From the NCBI GenBank assembly GCA_027494115.1, contig JAOSJL010000001.1:2147218-2211217 (forward strand): a stretch of 64,000 nt of DNA. Reading direction: 5' to 3'. Shown here piece after piece: positions 1 through 10,043 of this stretch; within the stretch, counting starts at the first letter, position 1; each line of letters begins with the position of its first letter. The notes below the pieces were generated by a model. It did no database searches, was not told the origin of the DNA, and saw nothing but the letters and a program-made list of their open reading frames with translations. The translations under genes were made by a program, and so were the position numbers. This DNA comes from Acidimicrobiia bacterium (GTDB lineage Bacteria; Actinomycetota; Acidimicrobiia; IMCC26256; JAOSJL01).

Positions 1-186
1 CGCCGAACCGTCGACTTCCCACTCGCCCGAGGCGTCGAACGCGGCGATCCGCTCCGACAGCCTCGCCTCGAGGCGATACACGGCGCGGAACAGATCCAGG
101 ATCTCCCGACCCAGCGGCCCCACATCCGATCCCCTGCCTTCAGCGGAATCAGACCCGCCTGCCGGTTCCTCCGGTCGTTCCTCCAC
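1..186 (-). CDS. N-terminal fragment of a DUF222/13E12-like HNH protein (partial)
   Basis: Only the first 62 codons are in the window; the gene continues leftward beyond position 1. I chose the GTG at 186 because a strong GGAGG-type ribosome binding site lies just upstream on the minus strand. The residues visible are an acidic, low-complexity start followed by a helix ending in 'IAAFDASGEWEVDGSA'. That resembles the start of the DUF222 domain found in actinobacterial 13E12-repeat HNH endonucleases, where a conserved FD..G.W..DG segment follows the first helix. The catalytic HNH part would lie outside the window, so the assignment is tentative. No stop interrupts the frame. Confidence 0.42.
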   Translation of the reverse strand, partial: MEERPEEPAGGSDSAEGRGSDVGPLGREILDLFRAVYRLEARLSERIAAFDASGEWEVDGSA

Positions 187-354
187 AGCTCACCTCCTCC
201 CGAGGTCCCTTCACGCGCGCGAGAACAAGCGCACAGGAAAAAGCCACCGGGGGAAGAGACCGAGCCGGAGAAGAACCCCTCCGCATCGACAGAACCAGCG
301 TAGATCCCGGGTGTGACAGTTATCCCGCCCTCGGATCGAAACGGTGGCGAAATC

Positions 355-1051
355 TCAGGCTGAGATGCGGGCGGCCAGATCGGCCAGTGAGGTCACGCGT
401 TCGCAGTCGAGGTGCGCGTTGAAGTCGAAGGGATCCATGAGGAACGGCTCGATACCCGCGCCGGGCGCCGGCGACGTCGATGCCCGGCATGTCGCCCACG
501 TACCAGACCTGCTCAGGGGTCAGCTCGAGCGCGATCAGCGCCATCTCGAAGATCCGTGGGTCGGGCTTCATCACGCCGACCTGACCCGAGTCGATGAGTG
601 TCTCCACCTCCACGCCGGGCCCCGGTCCGAGCTGGAGGATCTCCTGGTCACGCAGGCGTGCTCCCACGTCGCCGTCCGCGTTCGACACCACGCCCAGCCT
701 CACCCCGGTCTCCGACAGCGTCCTCAGCCCATCGGCCGAACCGGGAATGACGCGCCGCCAGATCGCCGCGGTCGCGAATTCGCTCTCGAGGCGTGAAACA
801 GCGTCGTCGCGCAGGTCCTCGGGGATGTCGAGCTCGTCGACGTAGGCGGCGAGGTAGCGCTCCCACATCTCGCGCCAAGGAAGCTCGCCCTCGTAGTCGG
901 GCGGAAAGCACGCGGCACCGGCGTAGTGCGCCCGGTCGAGCAGTTCAGGCTCGATGACGACGTCGACGCGTTCGAGCGCCGCGGCGATCACCGCGTGGTC
1001 GGGGAGGTGAAACACACCTCCGGCGTCGAGGAGTACGGCTTCCGGGATGCA
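355..1051 (-). CDS. HAD-superfamily hydrolase, frameshifted near its C-terminus
   Basis: The product is a haloacid-dehalogenase-type phosphatase of unknown substrate. Motif I is 'VLLDAGGV' with the nucleophilic Asp, motif II is 'VVSNADGD', the motif III Lys is in 'MKPDPRIF', and motif IV is 'YVGDMPGIDVAGAR'. After motif IV the frame breaks at a CCC run near 454-456 (GGG on the coding strand). In the next frame the protein ends normally with 'IEPFLMDPFDFNAHL' and a TGA at 355-357. No ATG, GTG or TTG occurs in frame near the expected start, just before motif I, so the 5' end is approximate. The open frame itself runs on into the divergent aminotransferase. A second indel at the start is possible. 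Confidence 0.75.
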
Positions 1052-1103
1052 CGAGGCGCGAATCCTAACGGCGCCCCGGAAACCCTCTGGTACCGTGCCC
1101 GCG

Positions 1104-2279
1104 ATGGAGTTCCGACGAATCGGTGATCTGCCACCGTACGTCTTCACGACCATCGACACCCTGAAGGTCGAGGGTCGCCGCGCGGGCCACGACATCATCG
1201 ATCTCGGGTTCGGCAACCCCGATATTCCCTCGCCCGGTGTCGCGGTCGAGAAGTTGGGCGACGCTGTCCGCAACGAGCGCAACCACCGATACTCGATGAG
1301 TCGTGGGATCCCGAAGCTCCGCCAGGCGGTGGCTGACCGCTACAGGTCGGTGTTCGACGTCGAGCTCGATCCCGACACCGAGGTGTGCGCCACCATCGGC
1401 GCCAAGGAGGGCTTTTCGCACCTCATGTGGACGCTGGTGGCGCCCGGCGACGTGGCGTTCGTCCCGAGCCCGTCCTACCCGATCCACATCTGGGGTCCTG
1501 TTCTGGCCGGCGCCGACGTCCGCCAGGTGCGGCTCGGGCCCGAGGAGGACTTCCTCGCGAACCTGCACGCCGCGTACGAGGAGTCGTGGCCGCGTCCGCG
1601 CGTCGTGGTCCTCTCCTTTCCGCACAATCCCACAACGGCCTGCGTCGACCTCGAGTTCATGGAGCACATGGTCGGGTTCGCGCGTGAACACGATGTCGTG
1701 CTCGTGCACGACTTCGCGTATGCCGATCTCGGCTTCGACGACTATTCGCCCCCGTCGATTCTCCAGGTTCCCGGAGCGAAGGACGTCGCCGTCGAGCTCT
1801 ACACGTTGACGAAATCGTTCTCGATGGCCGGGTGGCGGATGGGGTTCGCTCTCGGCAACGGCGAGATCGTCGCCGCGCTCGCCAAGCTCAAGTCCTACCT
1901 CGACTATGGCAGCTTCCAGCCGATCCAGATCGCGGCCACGGTCGCCCTGAACGAGGCGCCCGGCTACCCCGAAGAGATCAACGCCGTCTACACGGGCCGG
2001 CGCGACACGTTGTGCGGTGGGCTGAACCGAGCCGGGTGGCCGATCGAGCCGCCCCGGGGGACGATGTTCGTGTGGGCACCGATCCCCGAGCCCTACCGGG
2101 AGATGGGGAGCCTCGAGTTCGCGGTCATGCTTGTGAAGGAGGCCAAGGTGGCGGTGTCTCCGGGCGTGGGCTTCGGCCCCGGCGGAGAGGGGTACGTGCG
2201 TTTCGCGCTCATCGAGAACGAGCAACGGATCAAGCAGGCGGTCCGCCAGATCCGCCGTGCGCTCACCAAACTGGGCTGA
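1104..2279 (+). CDS. Class I/II PLP-dependent aminotransferase (AlaC-like)
   Basis: The gene encodes 391 residues of a fold-type I aminotransferase. The start 'EFRRIGDLPPYVF' and 'IIDLGFGNPDIPSP' match the AlaC/YfdZ alanine aminotransferase and LL-diaminopimelate aminotransferase-like group. The PLP-binding lysine is in 'TLTKSFSMAGWRMGF'. The Asn and Asp/Tyr that contact the cofactor are in 'SFPHNPTT' and 'HDFAYADLGF'. The C-terminal Arg region that binds the substrate carboxylate is 'GEGYVRFALIENEQRI'. The ATG at 1104 gives the family-typical N-terminus; an in-frame ATG at 1047 would add 19 residues. Substrate is inferred from family only: amino donor plus pyruvate or 2-oxoglutarate. It diverges from the HAD gene. 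Confidence 0.88.
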   Translation: MEFRRIGDLPPYVFTTIDTLKVEGRRAGHDIIDLGFGNPDIPSPGVAVEKLGDAVRNERNHRYSMSRGIPKLRQAVADRYRSVFDVELDPDTEVCATIGAKEGFSHLMWTLVAPGDVAFVPSPSYPIHIWGPVLAGADVRQVRLGPEEDFLANLHAAYEESWPRPRVVVLSFPHNPTTACVDLEFMEHMVGFAREHDVVLVHDFAYADLGFDDYSPPSILQVPGAKDVAVELYTLTKSFSMAGWRMGFALGNGEIVAALAKLKSYLDYGSFQPIQIAATVALNEAPGYPEEINAVYTGRRDTLCGGLNRAGWPIEPPRGTMFVWAPIPEPYREMGSLEFAVMLVKEAKVAVSPGVGFGPGGEGYVRFALIENEQRIKQAVRQIRRALTKLG

Positions 2280-2383
2280 GCGCGTCGCACACAGCACCCA
2301 CGCAGCACACACGCGACCCGCGCTGACGTAGGCTCGCGCCGCGTCCGCTGCATCCACCGTATCGTCAGGGAGAATCGGGAACG

Positions 2384-3079
2384 TTGCTGTACTGGCTGGT
2401 GAAGATGGTGCTCACGCCCATCCTGCGGTTCTGCTACCGCATCAAGGTGGAGGGGTCGGAGAACATCCCGGCCGGCGGCGCCGTGATCCTCGCCTCCAAT
2501 CATCGGTCGTTTCTCGACTCCATCTTCATTCCGCTTCTCATCGGGCGCCGTGTCACGTTCGTGGCCAAGGCCGACTACTTCGATGATCCCAAGACGGCGT
2601 GGTTCTTCCGCGGCGTCGGACAGATCCCGATCCGACGTGAGGGGGGCAGTGCCAGCCAGCGAGCGCTGGACGCGGCAAAGGAGGTGCTGGACGGTGACGG
2701 AGTGTTCGCGATCTACCCCGAGGGAACCCGCTCCCGCGACGGCCTGCTCCACAGGGGTCACACGGGATTCGCCCGCCTGGCGCTGGCCACCGGCGCGCCA
2801 GTGGTGCCCGTCGGGCTGATCGGAACCGACGAGATCCAACCGGTCGACCAGAAGATTCCGCGCATCTTCCGAACGGTGACAATCCGTTTCGGGCCGCCCG
2901 TCGATCCCGCTCGGTACGCGGAGCGGGGCGACGACCGCCTCGTGGCCCGTCAGATCGCCGACGAGGTGATGTTCGAGATCCGTGAACTCACCGGATACGA
3001 GTACGTCGACACGTACGCCACCCGCGAGGCCGAGGGGATCCCTGCCCAAGAGGCCACGGAGGCACCTCTCGCGGCCTAG
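2384..3079 (+). CDS. plsC: 1-acyl-sn-glycerol-3-phosphate acyltransferase
   Basis: The 231-residue product transfers an acyl chain to lysophosphatidate to make phosphatidate, at the inner face of the membrane. The catalytic NHx4D box is 'NHRSFLDS' about 37 residues in, and the glycerol-phosphate-binding box is 'YPEGTRSRDG'. The first 20 residues are hydrophobic and may anchor the protein. A TTG at 2384 gives the full conserved N-terminus; the ATG at 2405 would remove seven residues. The stop codon overlaps the stop of glpK on the other strand within a shared CTAG, so the two genes converge with no spacer and no obvious terminator. Confidence 0.88.
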   Translation: MLYWLVKMVLTPILRFCYRIKVEGSENIPAGGAVILASNHRSFLDSIFIPLLIGRRVTFVAKADYFDDPKTAWFFRGVGQIPIRREGGSASQRALDAAKEVLDGDGVFAIYPEGTRSRDGLLHRGHTGFARLALATGAPVVPVGLIGTDEIQPVDQKIPRIFRTVTIRFGPPVDPARYAERGDDRLVARQIADEVMFEIRELTGYEYVDTYATREAEGIPAQEATEAPLAA

Positions 3080-4583
3080 GACGACGCGTGCCGTGCCCAC
3101 CCGCGCGAGCGCTCGACCGCTCGACGCCAGTCGGCGACCTGCGTTGTCCTGATCTCGGCTGTGGCGGGGTCGGCGGACGGTTCGAACTCGGCGTCGCAGG
3201 CCCACGCCGACGCGGCGTCGTCGCGATCGCTCCATACACCCTCGGCGATCCCGGCGAGGTACGCCGCGCCGAGTGCCGTGGTCTCCTGGACTGCCGCACG
3301 GCGAACCGGAAGACCGAGCACGTCGGCCTGGAAGGCGCCGAGGAGATCCATCACGCTCGCTCCGCCGTCGATGCGCAGCTCGGAGGGCCGGGTGCCGCTC
3401 CCTTCGGTGATGGCTTCGACGACATCGAGTGTCTGGAATGCCATCGCTTCCACGACCCGCGCGCCAGGTGGGCGCGGGTCGTTCCGCGACTCAGCCCGAC
3501 GATCGTGCCGCGGGCGTACGGATCCCAGTGAGGAGAGCCGAGGCCGGTGAACGCGGGAACGAAGTACACGCCTCCCGTGTCGGGCACAGACGCGGCGAGC
3601 GGACCGGTCTCGGCGGCGTCGTCGATGATCCCGAGTCCGTCGCGCAGCCACTGGATCGCCGCGCCCGTGACGAACACGGCCCCTTCCATCGCGTACGACA
3701 CCTCACCCTCGAGTTCCCACGCGACAGTCGTCAGGAGACCTTCGGTGGGGTCGGGGAGTGTGGAGCCGAGGTTCATCAGCACGAAAGAGCCGGTGCCGTA
3801 CGTGTTCTTGGTCATGCCGGGCTCGAAACACGCCTGGCCGAACAGAGCGGCCTGCTGGTCGCCGGCGATGCCGCTGACCGGTACTCCGAGGCCGGCTGCT
3901 CGGGACGGATCGGTCAGCCCGAACCGGCCGCTCGAGGGACGGAGTTCGGGAAGGATCCCGGATGGGACGCCGAACATCGCGCACATCTCTTCCGACCACT
4001 TCTTTGCACCCAGGTCGTACAGCATCGTGCGCGAGGCGTTCGAGGGCTCCGTGGCGTGGACTCCTCCGTCGGCACCGCCCGTGAGGTTCCAGAGAATCCA
4101 GGTGTCGACCGTGCCGAAGGCCGTGGTGGGAGTGACCGCGACGCCGCCCTCTCCGAGCAGCCATTCGACCTTGGAGGCCGAGAAGTACGGGTCGAGCACC
4201 AGCCCGGTGGTGGAACGAACCGTCGGCTCGAACCCCTCGTTGCGGAGGCTGTCGCAACGCTGCGCTGTGCGGCGGTCCTGCCAGACGATCGCCTTGTGCA
4301 ACGGCTTGCCGGTCGCGGTGTCCCATAGGACCGTCGTTTCGCGTTGGTCGGTGATCCCCACCGCGGCCACGGCCTCACGCCGCTCGCCGAGTGCCGCGAC
4401 CACATCGGTGAGAGTTGCGAGGGTGGCGTCCCAGATCTCGAGCGGATCGTGCTCCACCCAACCCGGATGCGGAAAATATTGCGGAAACTCGCGGTATTCG
4501 TGTGCGAGGACCTGCCCCGCATCATCGATCGCCATCGAGCGCACGCCGGTCGTCCCGGCATCGATCGCGAGCACCACACCCAT
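3076..4583 (-). CDS. glpK: Glycerol kinase (frameshifted)
   Basis: This FGGY-family kinase converts glycerol and ATP to sn-glycerol-3-phosphate, the substrate for acylation and so functionally related to the neighbouring plsC. The N-terminus 'LAIDAGTTGVRSMAIDD' is the phosphate-binding motif. Substrate-site signatures follow: 'GITDQRETTVLWD', 'AIVWQDRRTAQRC' and 'PYFSASKVEWLL'. The C-terminal ATPase half continues through 'FVPAFTGLGSPHWDPYARG'. Reading frame is lost at about 3456, after 'TTRAHLAR'. One base is missing, and the remaining 'VVEAMAFQTLDVVEAI' through 'IDGGASVMDLLGAF' is intact in another frame to the TAG at 3076-3078. Joined, the protein is about 500 residues, normal for GlpK. 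Confidence 0.9.
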
Positions 4584-4674
4584 GAGTCACCTGTTGGACA
4601 GAAGGCCGTCGGCGGGCCACCCTACCGGCGGCCCGCGCGTCGGGCATCATGGACTTACCTCACGGACGGGCATC

Positions 4675-5547
4675 ATGGGAACCGCGCTCGATCAACTCGT
4701 CGCACTCCTCGATATCGAGCCGCTCGAGGTGAATCTCTTCCGTGGCGTGAGCCCGGAGGAGGACCGCCAACGGGTCTTCGGTGGTCAGGTGGCAGGCCAG
4801 GCGCTCGTTGCCGCGGGACGAACGGTGGAGCCCGACCGGGATGTCCATTCGCTCCACGCCTACTTCCTCCGACCCGGTGACCCCGAGGTTCCGATCATCT
4901 ATGAGGTCGACCGCCTCCGCGACGGCCGGAGCTTCACCACGAGGCGCGTCGTGGCGATCCAACACGGGCGCGCGATCTTCAACCTCCAGGCGTCGTTCCA
5001 GATTCGAGAAGACGGTCCGGAGCACCAGTACGTCGCCCCCGAAGTACCCGATCCGGAGTCACTTCCCACCTTTCGGGAGCGCCTGAAACGCCACCGTGAC
5101 CGCTTCGGCCCGGAGTTCGACCAATGGGCCGATCAAGACCGACCGATCGATTCACGACACTGTGCGGAGCCTCCCTGGCTGGATCCCACACCACGCGAAG
5201 GTGAGCAGCGGGTATGGATCCGTGCCGACGGCACACTTCCCGACGTCCGCCTCATCCACGAGTGTGTGGTCGCGTACGCCTCCGATTTCACTCTGCTCGA
5301 CACGGCGATGCTCCCGCACGACATGTCGTCGGCGTCGAAGGGCTATCAGGTGGCCAGTCTCGATCATGCGATGTGGTTCCACCGGCCGTTCCGGGCCGAC
5401 GAGTGGCTCCTGTACCACCAGAAGAGCCCGTCGGCGTCGGGAGCGCGGGGGCTGGCGGAGGGTTTCATCTACACGGCGGACGGCGCGCTCGCGGTCACGG
5501 TCATCCAGGAGGGCCTCATCCGCCCGATCTCGCCGGATCGTGCGTGA
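4675..5547 (+). CDS. tesB: Acyl-CoA thioesterase II
   Basis: The 290-residue product is a double-hotdog acyl-CoA thioesterase that hydrolyses medium- and long-chain acyl-CoA. Hotdog 1 carries '[15 protein letters not shown]' and '[13 protein letters not shown]', and the conserved '[13 protein letters not shown]' follows. Hotdog 2 carries '[19 protein letters not shown]', with the catalytic Asp-containing 'ASLDHA' segment. The ATG at 4675 gives the canonical start '[18 protein letters not shown]'; two nearby CATCATGG copies precede it and the first is out of frame. The threonine aldolase starts 10 bp downstream, suggesting co-transcription. Confidence 0.92.
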   Translation: MGTALDQLVALLDIEPLEVNLFRGVSPEEDRQRVFGGQVAGQALVAAGRTVEPDRDVHSLHAYFLRPGDPEVPIIYEVDRLRDGRSFTTRRVVAIQHGRAIFNLQASFQIREDGPEHQYVAPEVPDPESLPTFRERLKRHRDRFGPEFDQWADQDRPIDSRHCAEPPWLDPTPREGEQRVWIRADGTLPDVRLIHECVVAYASDFTLLDTAMLPHDMSSASKGYQVASLDHAMWFHRPFRADEWLLYHQKSPSASGARGLAEGFIYTADGALAVTVIQEGLIRPISPDRA

Positions 5548-5557
5548 GGCGGCGCGC

Positions 5558-6593
<1,036 letters not shown>

Positions 6594-6606
6594 ACCCGGC
6601 GACGCC

Positions 6607-6969
6607 CTAGCTCGGCGTCGGAGGTTCGATCTGCTCGACCGAATCGACCTGATCGATCGGCACCATCGGATCACCGGGCGGTGTCCGCCGCCATTCCACC
6701 ATCGCGCGCAGGACGAGCACCGCGACGACACCCACACCCGCCGCAGCCAGCGCTGCACCGACGACCGCCCCGATGGCCAGTGCACCGCCACAGTCACCCT
6801 CACAGCTCACGTCGGCCAGGCCGTAACCGATCATTCCGCCGAAGATCCCCGCGACGACCACACCGAGAAACGCCAGCACGACCGGCCCGCGACCTGGCAC
6901 GCCGGGGTGCCCGGCATTGATCACGATCCAGTCGTCATCGCCTGGATCCGGGACGGGGGTCTCTGGCAC
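6607..6969 (-). CDS. Small two-helix membrane protein of unknown function
   Basis: I do not recognise this 120-residue protein. From a GTG at 6969 it has an acidic, proline-rich N-terminus ('VPETPVPDPGDDDW'). A hydrophobic helix follows ('GPVVLAFLGVVVAGIFGGMI'), then a short loop with two cysteines ('DVSCEGDCGG') and a second hydrophobic helix rich in Ala, Gly and Val. The C-terminal tail is charged and ends in an acidic stretch. The two-Cys loop would lie between the helices. It converges on the threonine aldolase and diverges from the mannosyltransferase gene. Coding looks likely from composition and frame integrity, but no function can be assigned. Confidence 0.6.
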   Translation of the reverse strand: MPETPVPDPGDDDWIVINAGHPGVPGRGPVVLAFLGVVVAGIFGGMIGYGLADVSCEGDCGGALAIGAVVGAALAAAGVGVVAVLVLRAMVEWRRTPPGDPMVPIDQVDSVEQIEPPTPS

Positions 6970-6981
6970 GCGGCGCAGCGT

Positions 6982-7025
6982 ACCTGTGCCACCGTGCACC
7001 TGTGCCACCGTGCACCTGTGCCACC
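6982..7025. repeat. 16-bp tandem repeat in the promoter/leader region of ppm
   Basis: The unit acctgtgccaccgtgc occurs twice in full and a third time for its first 12 bases. It ends 17 bp before the start codon of the polyprenol-phosphate mannosyltransferase and lies upstream of the divergent membrane-protein gene. Each unit holds GTG triplets on the plus strand. The copy number may vary between strains. Confidence 0.85.
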
Positions 7026-7042
7026 GGTAGGCTGCCGCCCCG

Positions 7043-7795
7043 ATGCGTTCCCTGCTGGTGCTGCCCACCTACGACGAGGCCGAGAACATCGCCGAGGTCC
7101 TGCAGCGGTTACGCGCGGCGGCTGCGGATGTCCACGTGCTGGTCGTCGACGACGGGAGCCCCGACGGCACCGCCCGCCTCGCCCGCGAGTGGGGTGAACG
7201 ACTCGGGGGCGTCGACGTCCTCGAGCGGGAAGAGAAGTCCGGCCTGGGCTCTGCCTACCGCACCGGTTTCCGGTGGGGCCTGGAACGGGGCTACGAGGCG
7301 TTCGTGGAGATGGATGCCGATCTGTCCCACGACCCCGCCGTCGTCCCGGCGCTCCTCGAGCAGGTGGACGCCGGCCACGACCTCGTCATCGGCTCCCGAT
7401 ATGTACCGGGCGGATCGATTCCCGACTGGACACTTCTGCGTCGGGCGATCTCGCGGGGTGGAAACCTCTACGCCCGCCTGATGCTCGGCCTGCGGGTCCA
7501 GGACGCCACGGCGGGATTCCGGGCATACGCCGCGTCCGCACTGCGGAGGATCGACCTCGATTCGGTGAGTGCCGACGGATACGGGTTCCAGGTCGAGATG
7601 GCCTACCGCGTCCAGAAGAACGGTGGGAGCATCACCGAGATCCCGATCGAATTCCGGGATCGAACGCTCGGCCGCTCGAAGATGTCCAGCCGTATCGTCG
7701 TCGAGGCGCTGATACTCGTGACGTGGTGGGGCCTGCGCGACCTTCCGGGGCGCCTGTCCAGACGGCGACGGAGCAGAAGGGCCGCGCGAGACTGA
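7043..7795 (+). CDS. ppm1: Polyprenol-monophosphomannose synthase (family GT2)
   Basis: The 250-residue GT-A glycosyltransferase makes polyprenyl-phosphate-mannose from GDP-mannose at the cytoplasmic face of the membrane. That lipid donor supplies mannose for lipoglycans and O-mannosylation outside the membrane, in keeping with the PIM genes further right. Sequence signs are 'LVLPTYDEAENIAEVLQ', the nucleotide-binding 'VVDDGSPDGTA', the metal-binding DxD in 'FVEMDADLSHDP', 'LVIGSRYVPGGS' and 'TAGFRAY', typical of DPM1-like enzymes. There is no C-terminal multi-spanning domain and no acyltransferase fusion, so this is the catalytic-only form. The Nudix gene begins 4 bp downstream. Confidence 0.88.
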   Translation: MRSLLVLPTYDEAENIAEVLQRLRAAAADVHVLVVDDGSPDGTARLAREWGERLGGVDVLEREEKSGLGSAYRTGFRWGLERGYEAFVEMDADLSHDPAVVPALLEQVDAGHDLVIGSRYVPGGSIPDWTLLRRAISRGGNLYARLMLGLRVQDATAGFRAYAASALRRIDLDSVSADGYGFQVEMAYRVQKNGGSITEIPIEFRDRTLGRSKMSSRIVVEALILVTWWGLRDLPGRLSRRRRSRRAARD

Positions 7796-7799
7796 GCGC

Positions 7800-8330
7800 G
7801 TGCCCCGCGCCTCCACGGATCCCGGCCATGTCCACGCGTGGACCGTCGCGGGTGGGCTGGTCGAGAGCACCGAGGGCCTGTTGATGGTGCGCAACGTACG
7901 ACCAGGGGGCGAAACCGACTGGTCGCCACCCGGGGGAGTGATCGACGCGGCGGACCCGAGCCTCCCCGACGGCCTCACGCGCGAAGTGGCCGAGGAGACC
8001 GGCCTCACGGTCACGTCGTGGGAGGGTCCCGTGTACCGGGTGATCGCCGATGCTCTCGACATGGGCTGGCGGATGACCTGTGAGGTGCACTACGCGCTGG
8101 AGTTCGAGGGTGCCATCGATGTGGCGGATCCCGACGGGATCGTCGTGGACGCCCGGTTCATGGACGCGGCCGGCTGCGCCGAGGTTCTCGTGACCTGCGC
8201 ACGGTGGGTGCGGGAGCCGTTGGAGTCGTGGATGAAGGAGCGCTGGAGTACCGGAGACTCGCGTGAGTTCCACTACGAGGTCCGGGGAACCCGACTCGAT
8301 GACCTCGCGGTTCACCGACGGGCACCGTGA
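7800..8330 (+). CDS. Nudix hydrolase with a stretched Nudix box
   Basis: The 176-residue product starts at a GTG 4 bp after ppm1. It has the second half of a Nudix box, 'REVAEETGL', preceded by 'SPPGGVIDAADPSLPDGL'. The spacing from the GG pair to REVAEE is longer than the consensus Gx5Ex7RE. The first Glu of the box is absent, so the metal site is unusual. Upstream, 'HAWTVAGGLVESTEGLLMV' forms the typical first strands. The substrate is not predictable; nucleoside diphosphate derivatives are usual for the family. The stop overlaps the GTG of dinB (GTGA), so the two are translationally coupled. Confidence 0.8.
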   Translation: MPRASTDPGHVHAWTVAGGLVESTEGLLMVRNVRPGGETDWSPPGGVIDAADPSLPDGLTREVAEETGLTVTSWEGPVYRVIADALDMGWRMTCEVHYALEFEGAIDVADPDGIVVDARFMDAAGCAEVLVTCARWVREPLESWMKERWSTGDSREFHYEVRGTRLDDLAVHRRAP

Positions 8331-9570
8331 CCGAGACCGGGAACCCCGCCGCCAGGCGTTCGATCCTCCACGCGGATCTCGATGCCTTCTTCGCGTCGGT
8401 CGAACAGCTTCGCGACCCAACGCTCCGGGGCCGGCCGGTCATCGTCGGTGGGCTCGGAAACCGCGGGGTCGTCGCGGCGGCCAGCTACGAGGCCCGCCGT
8501 TTCGGAGTCCACTCTGCGATGCCGACGGCGAGGGCGCGCCGGGCATGTCCCGAGGGTGTGTTCCTGGCTCCGCGCTTCGATGCCTACAGCGCGGCCAGTC
8601 GGTCGGTCATGGACGTGTTCGCGGCGGTGACGCCGCTGGTCGAGTCGTTGTCGATGGACGAGGCCTTTCTCGACGTGACGGGGGCGCGTCGTCTCCTCGG
8701 CCCGCCCTCGGCGATCGCGGAACTCGTGCGAGCGCGTGAGAGAAGAGACCGGTCTGGTCGTCTCCGTGGGAGGCGCCAGCACCAAGCACCTCGCCAAGCT
8801 GGCGAGCCAGGACGCGAAACCCGACGGCTACCTGATCCTGGAGCCCGACGAGGAGCTCCGCTTCCTCGCGCGCTCCCCGTCACACGCCTCTGGGGAGTAG
8901 GACCGGCGACGTTGACGAAGCTCGAGCACCTGGGTATCACGAGCGTCGCGGATCTCGCCGAGGCTCCGACCGGAGCGCTCGAGAACGCCGTCGGCAAGAA
9001 GCGAGCGGAGCACCTCCGGTCGTTGGCCGCCAACTCCGACCCGCGCGACGTGGAGCCCGAGCGCCCCGCGAAGTCCATCGGGCACGAGGAGACGTTCCCT
9101 CGCGATCTACGATCGCGCGACGACCTCCACACGGAGGTCCTGCGCCTGTCGGAACTGGTCGCCCGACGACTGCGTGGCTCCGGGAAACGTGGCCGAACTG
9201 TGGTCCTCAAGGCCCGATACCCGGATTTCACGACCATCACGCGGAGTCGAACGCTTCCCGAAGTGACCGACCACGGCGCCACGATCACCGAGGTGGCTCT
9301 CGAGCTGCTCGACAAGGTGAACGTGGCCCGAGGGGTACGACTGATCGGCGTGTCGACGACGAATCTGGTCGAGACCGGCGGTACCCAGGAGCTCCTCGAC
9401 CTCGACGCCCGGGAAGGTGCCTCGGAGCGGCTCGATGCGGCGGTGGACGAGCTGCGGGAACGTTTCGGCGAGGAGGCGGTGGGCCCCGCACGGCTCGCCG
9501 GCCCCGCGGCCTGCAGGTTCGGCGGGGTGGGTCTCCCCACGGTCCGACCGGAGAATCCGATCCGGGCTGA
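8327..9570 (+). CDS. dinB: DNA polymerase IV, Y-family (three frameshifts)
   Basis: This is a translesion polymerase. The palm begins 'SILHADLDAFFASVEQL' with the first catalytic Asp, then 'VVAAASYEARRFGVHSAM' and the second catalytic site 'SLSMDEAFLDVTG'. The frame is lost near 8735, so the next roughly 45 residues must be read as 'REETGLVVSVGGASTKHLA' through 'EPDEELRFLA'. It returns near 8872 at 'LPVTRLWGVGP'. The little-finger domain follows intact. A third shift at a CCCC run (9502-9505) gives the normal basic tail 'GLQVRRGGSPHGPTGESDPG' with a TGA at 9568-9570. Without it the frame would run into the next gene. The corrected length is about 413 residues. Confidence 0.85.
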
Positions 9571-9660
9571 CGGGTCTCGCCCGGCGCGGGCGACCACCGT
9601 GGCCGTTGCGCGAGAATGGGGCCGAGCGTCCCTACTTCGTTCGAGGAGCCGAGAACACCG

Positions 9661-10035
9661 ATGCCACTGTCCGAGGACGAGCAGCGGATCCTGTCCGAGA
9701 TCGAGCAGCAACTGCACGAGACCGATCCGGAACTGGCCCATCAGGTGTCGAAGACGACGCTCTACAAGCACGCCTCGCGGTCGATCAAATGGTCGATCGT
9801 CGGGTTTCTCCTGGGTTTTGTCCTCCTGATCCTCACCGTGTCCGAGACGCTCCTCGCGCTCGTCGGCTTCGGCATCATGCTGGCGTGTCTGTTCATCCTG
9901 GAGCGCAACGTCCGCAAGCTCGGCAAGGCCGGCTTCGCCGAGCTCACCGGCTCGTCACCGGGCAGCGGCGTGCGCGGCACCGTCGGCAATGTCGGGAAAC
10001 GTTGGCGCGAACGCTGGCGTCGCGACGGCGACTGA
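9661..10035 (+). CDS. DUF3040 small membrane protein
   Basis: The 124-residue product begins 'MPLSEDEQRILSEIEQQL', the hallmark of the actinobacterial DUF3040 family. It has two adjacent hydrophobic segments (about residues 43-61 and 64-82), a short N-terminal cytoplasmic helix, and a basic Arg/Trp-rich tail ending 'KRWRERWRRDGD'. The family has no established function but is often found near mraZ and dinB in actinobacteria, as here. It starts 90 bp after the corrected dinB stop and converges on the transglutaminase gene. Confidence 0.85.
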   Translation: MPLSEDEQRILSEIEQQLHETDPELAHQVSKTTLYKHASRSIKWSIVGFLLGFVLLILTVSETLLALVGFGIMLACLFILERNVRKLGKAGFAELTGSSPGSGVRGTVGNVGKRWRERWRRDGD

Positions 10036-10043
10036 GCAGGTTC

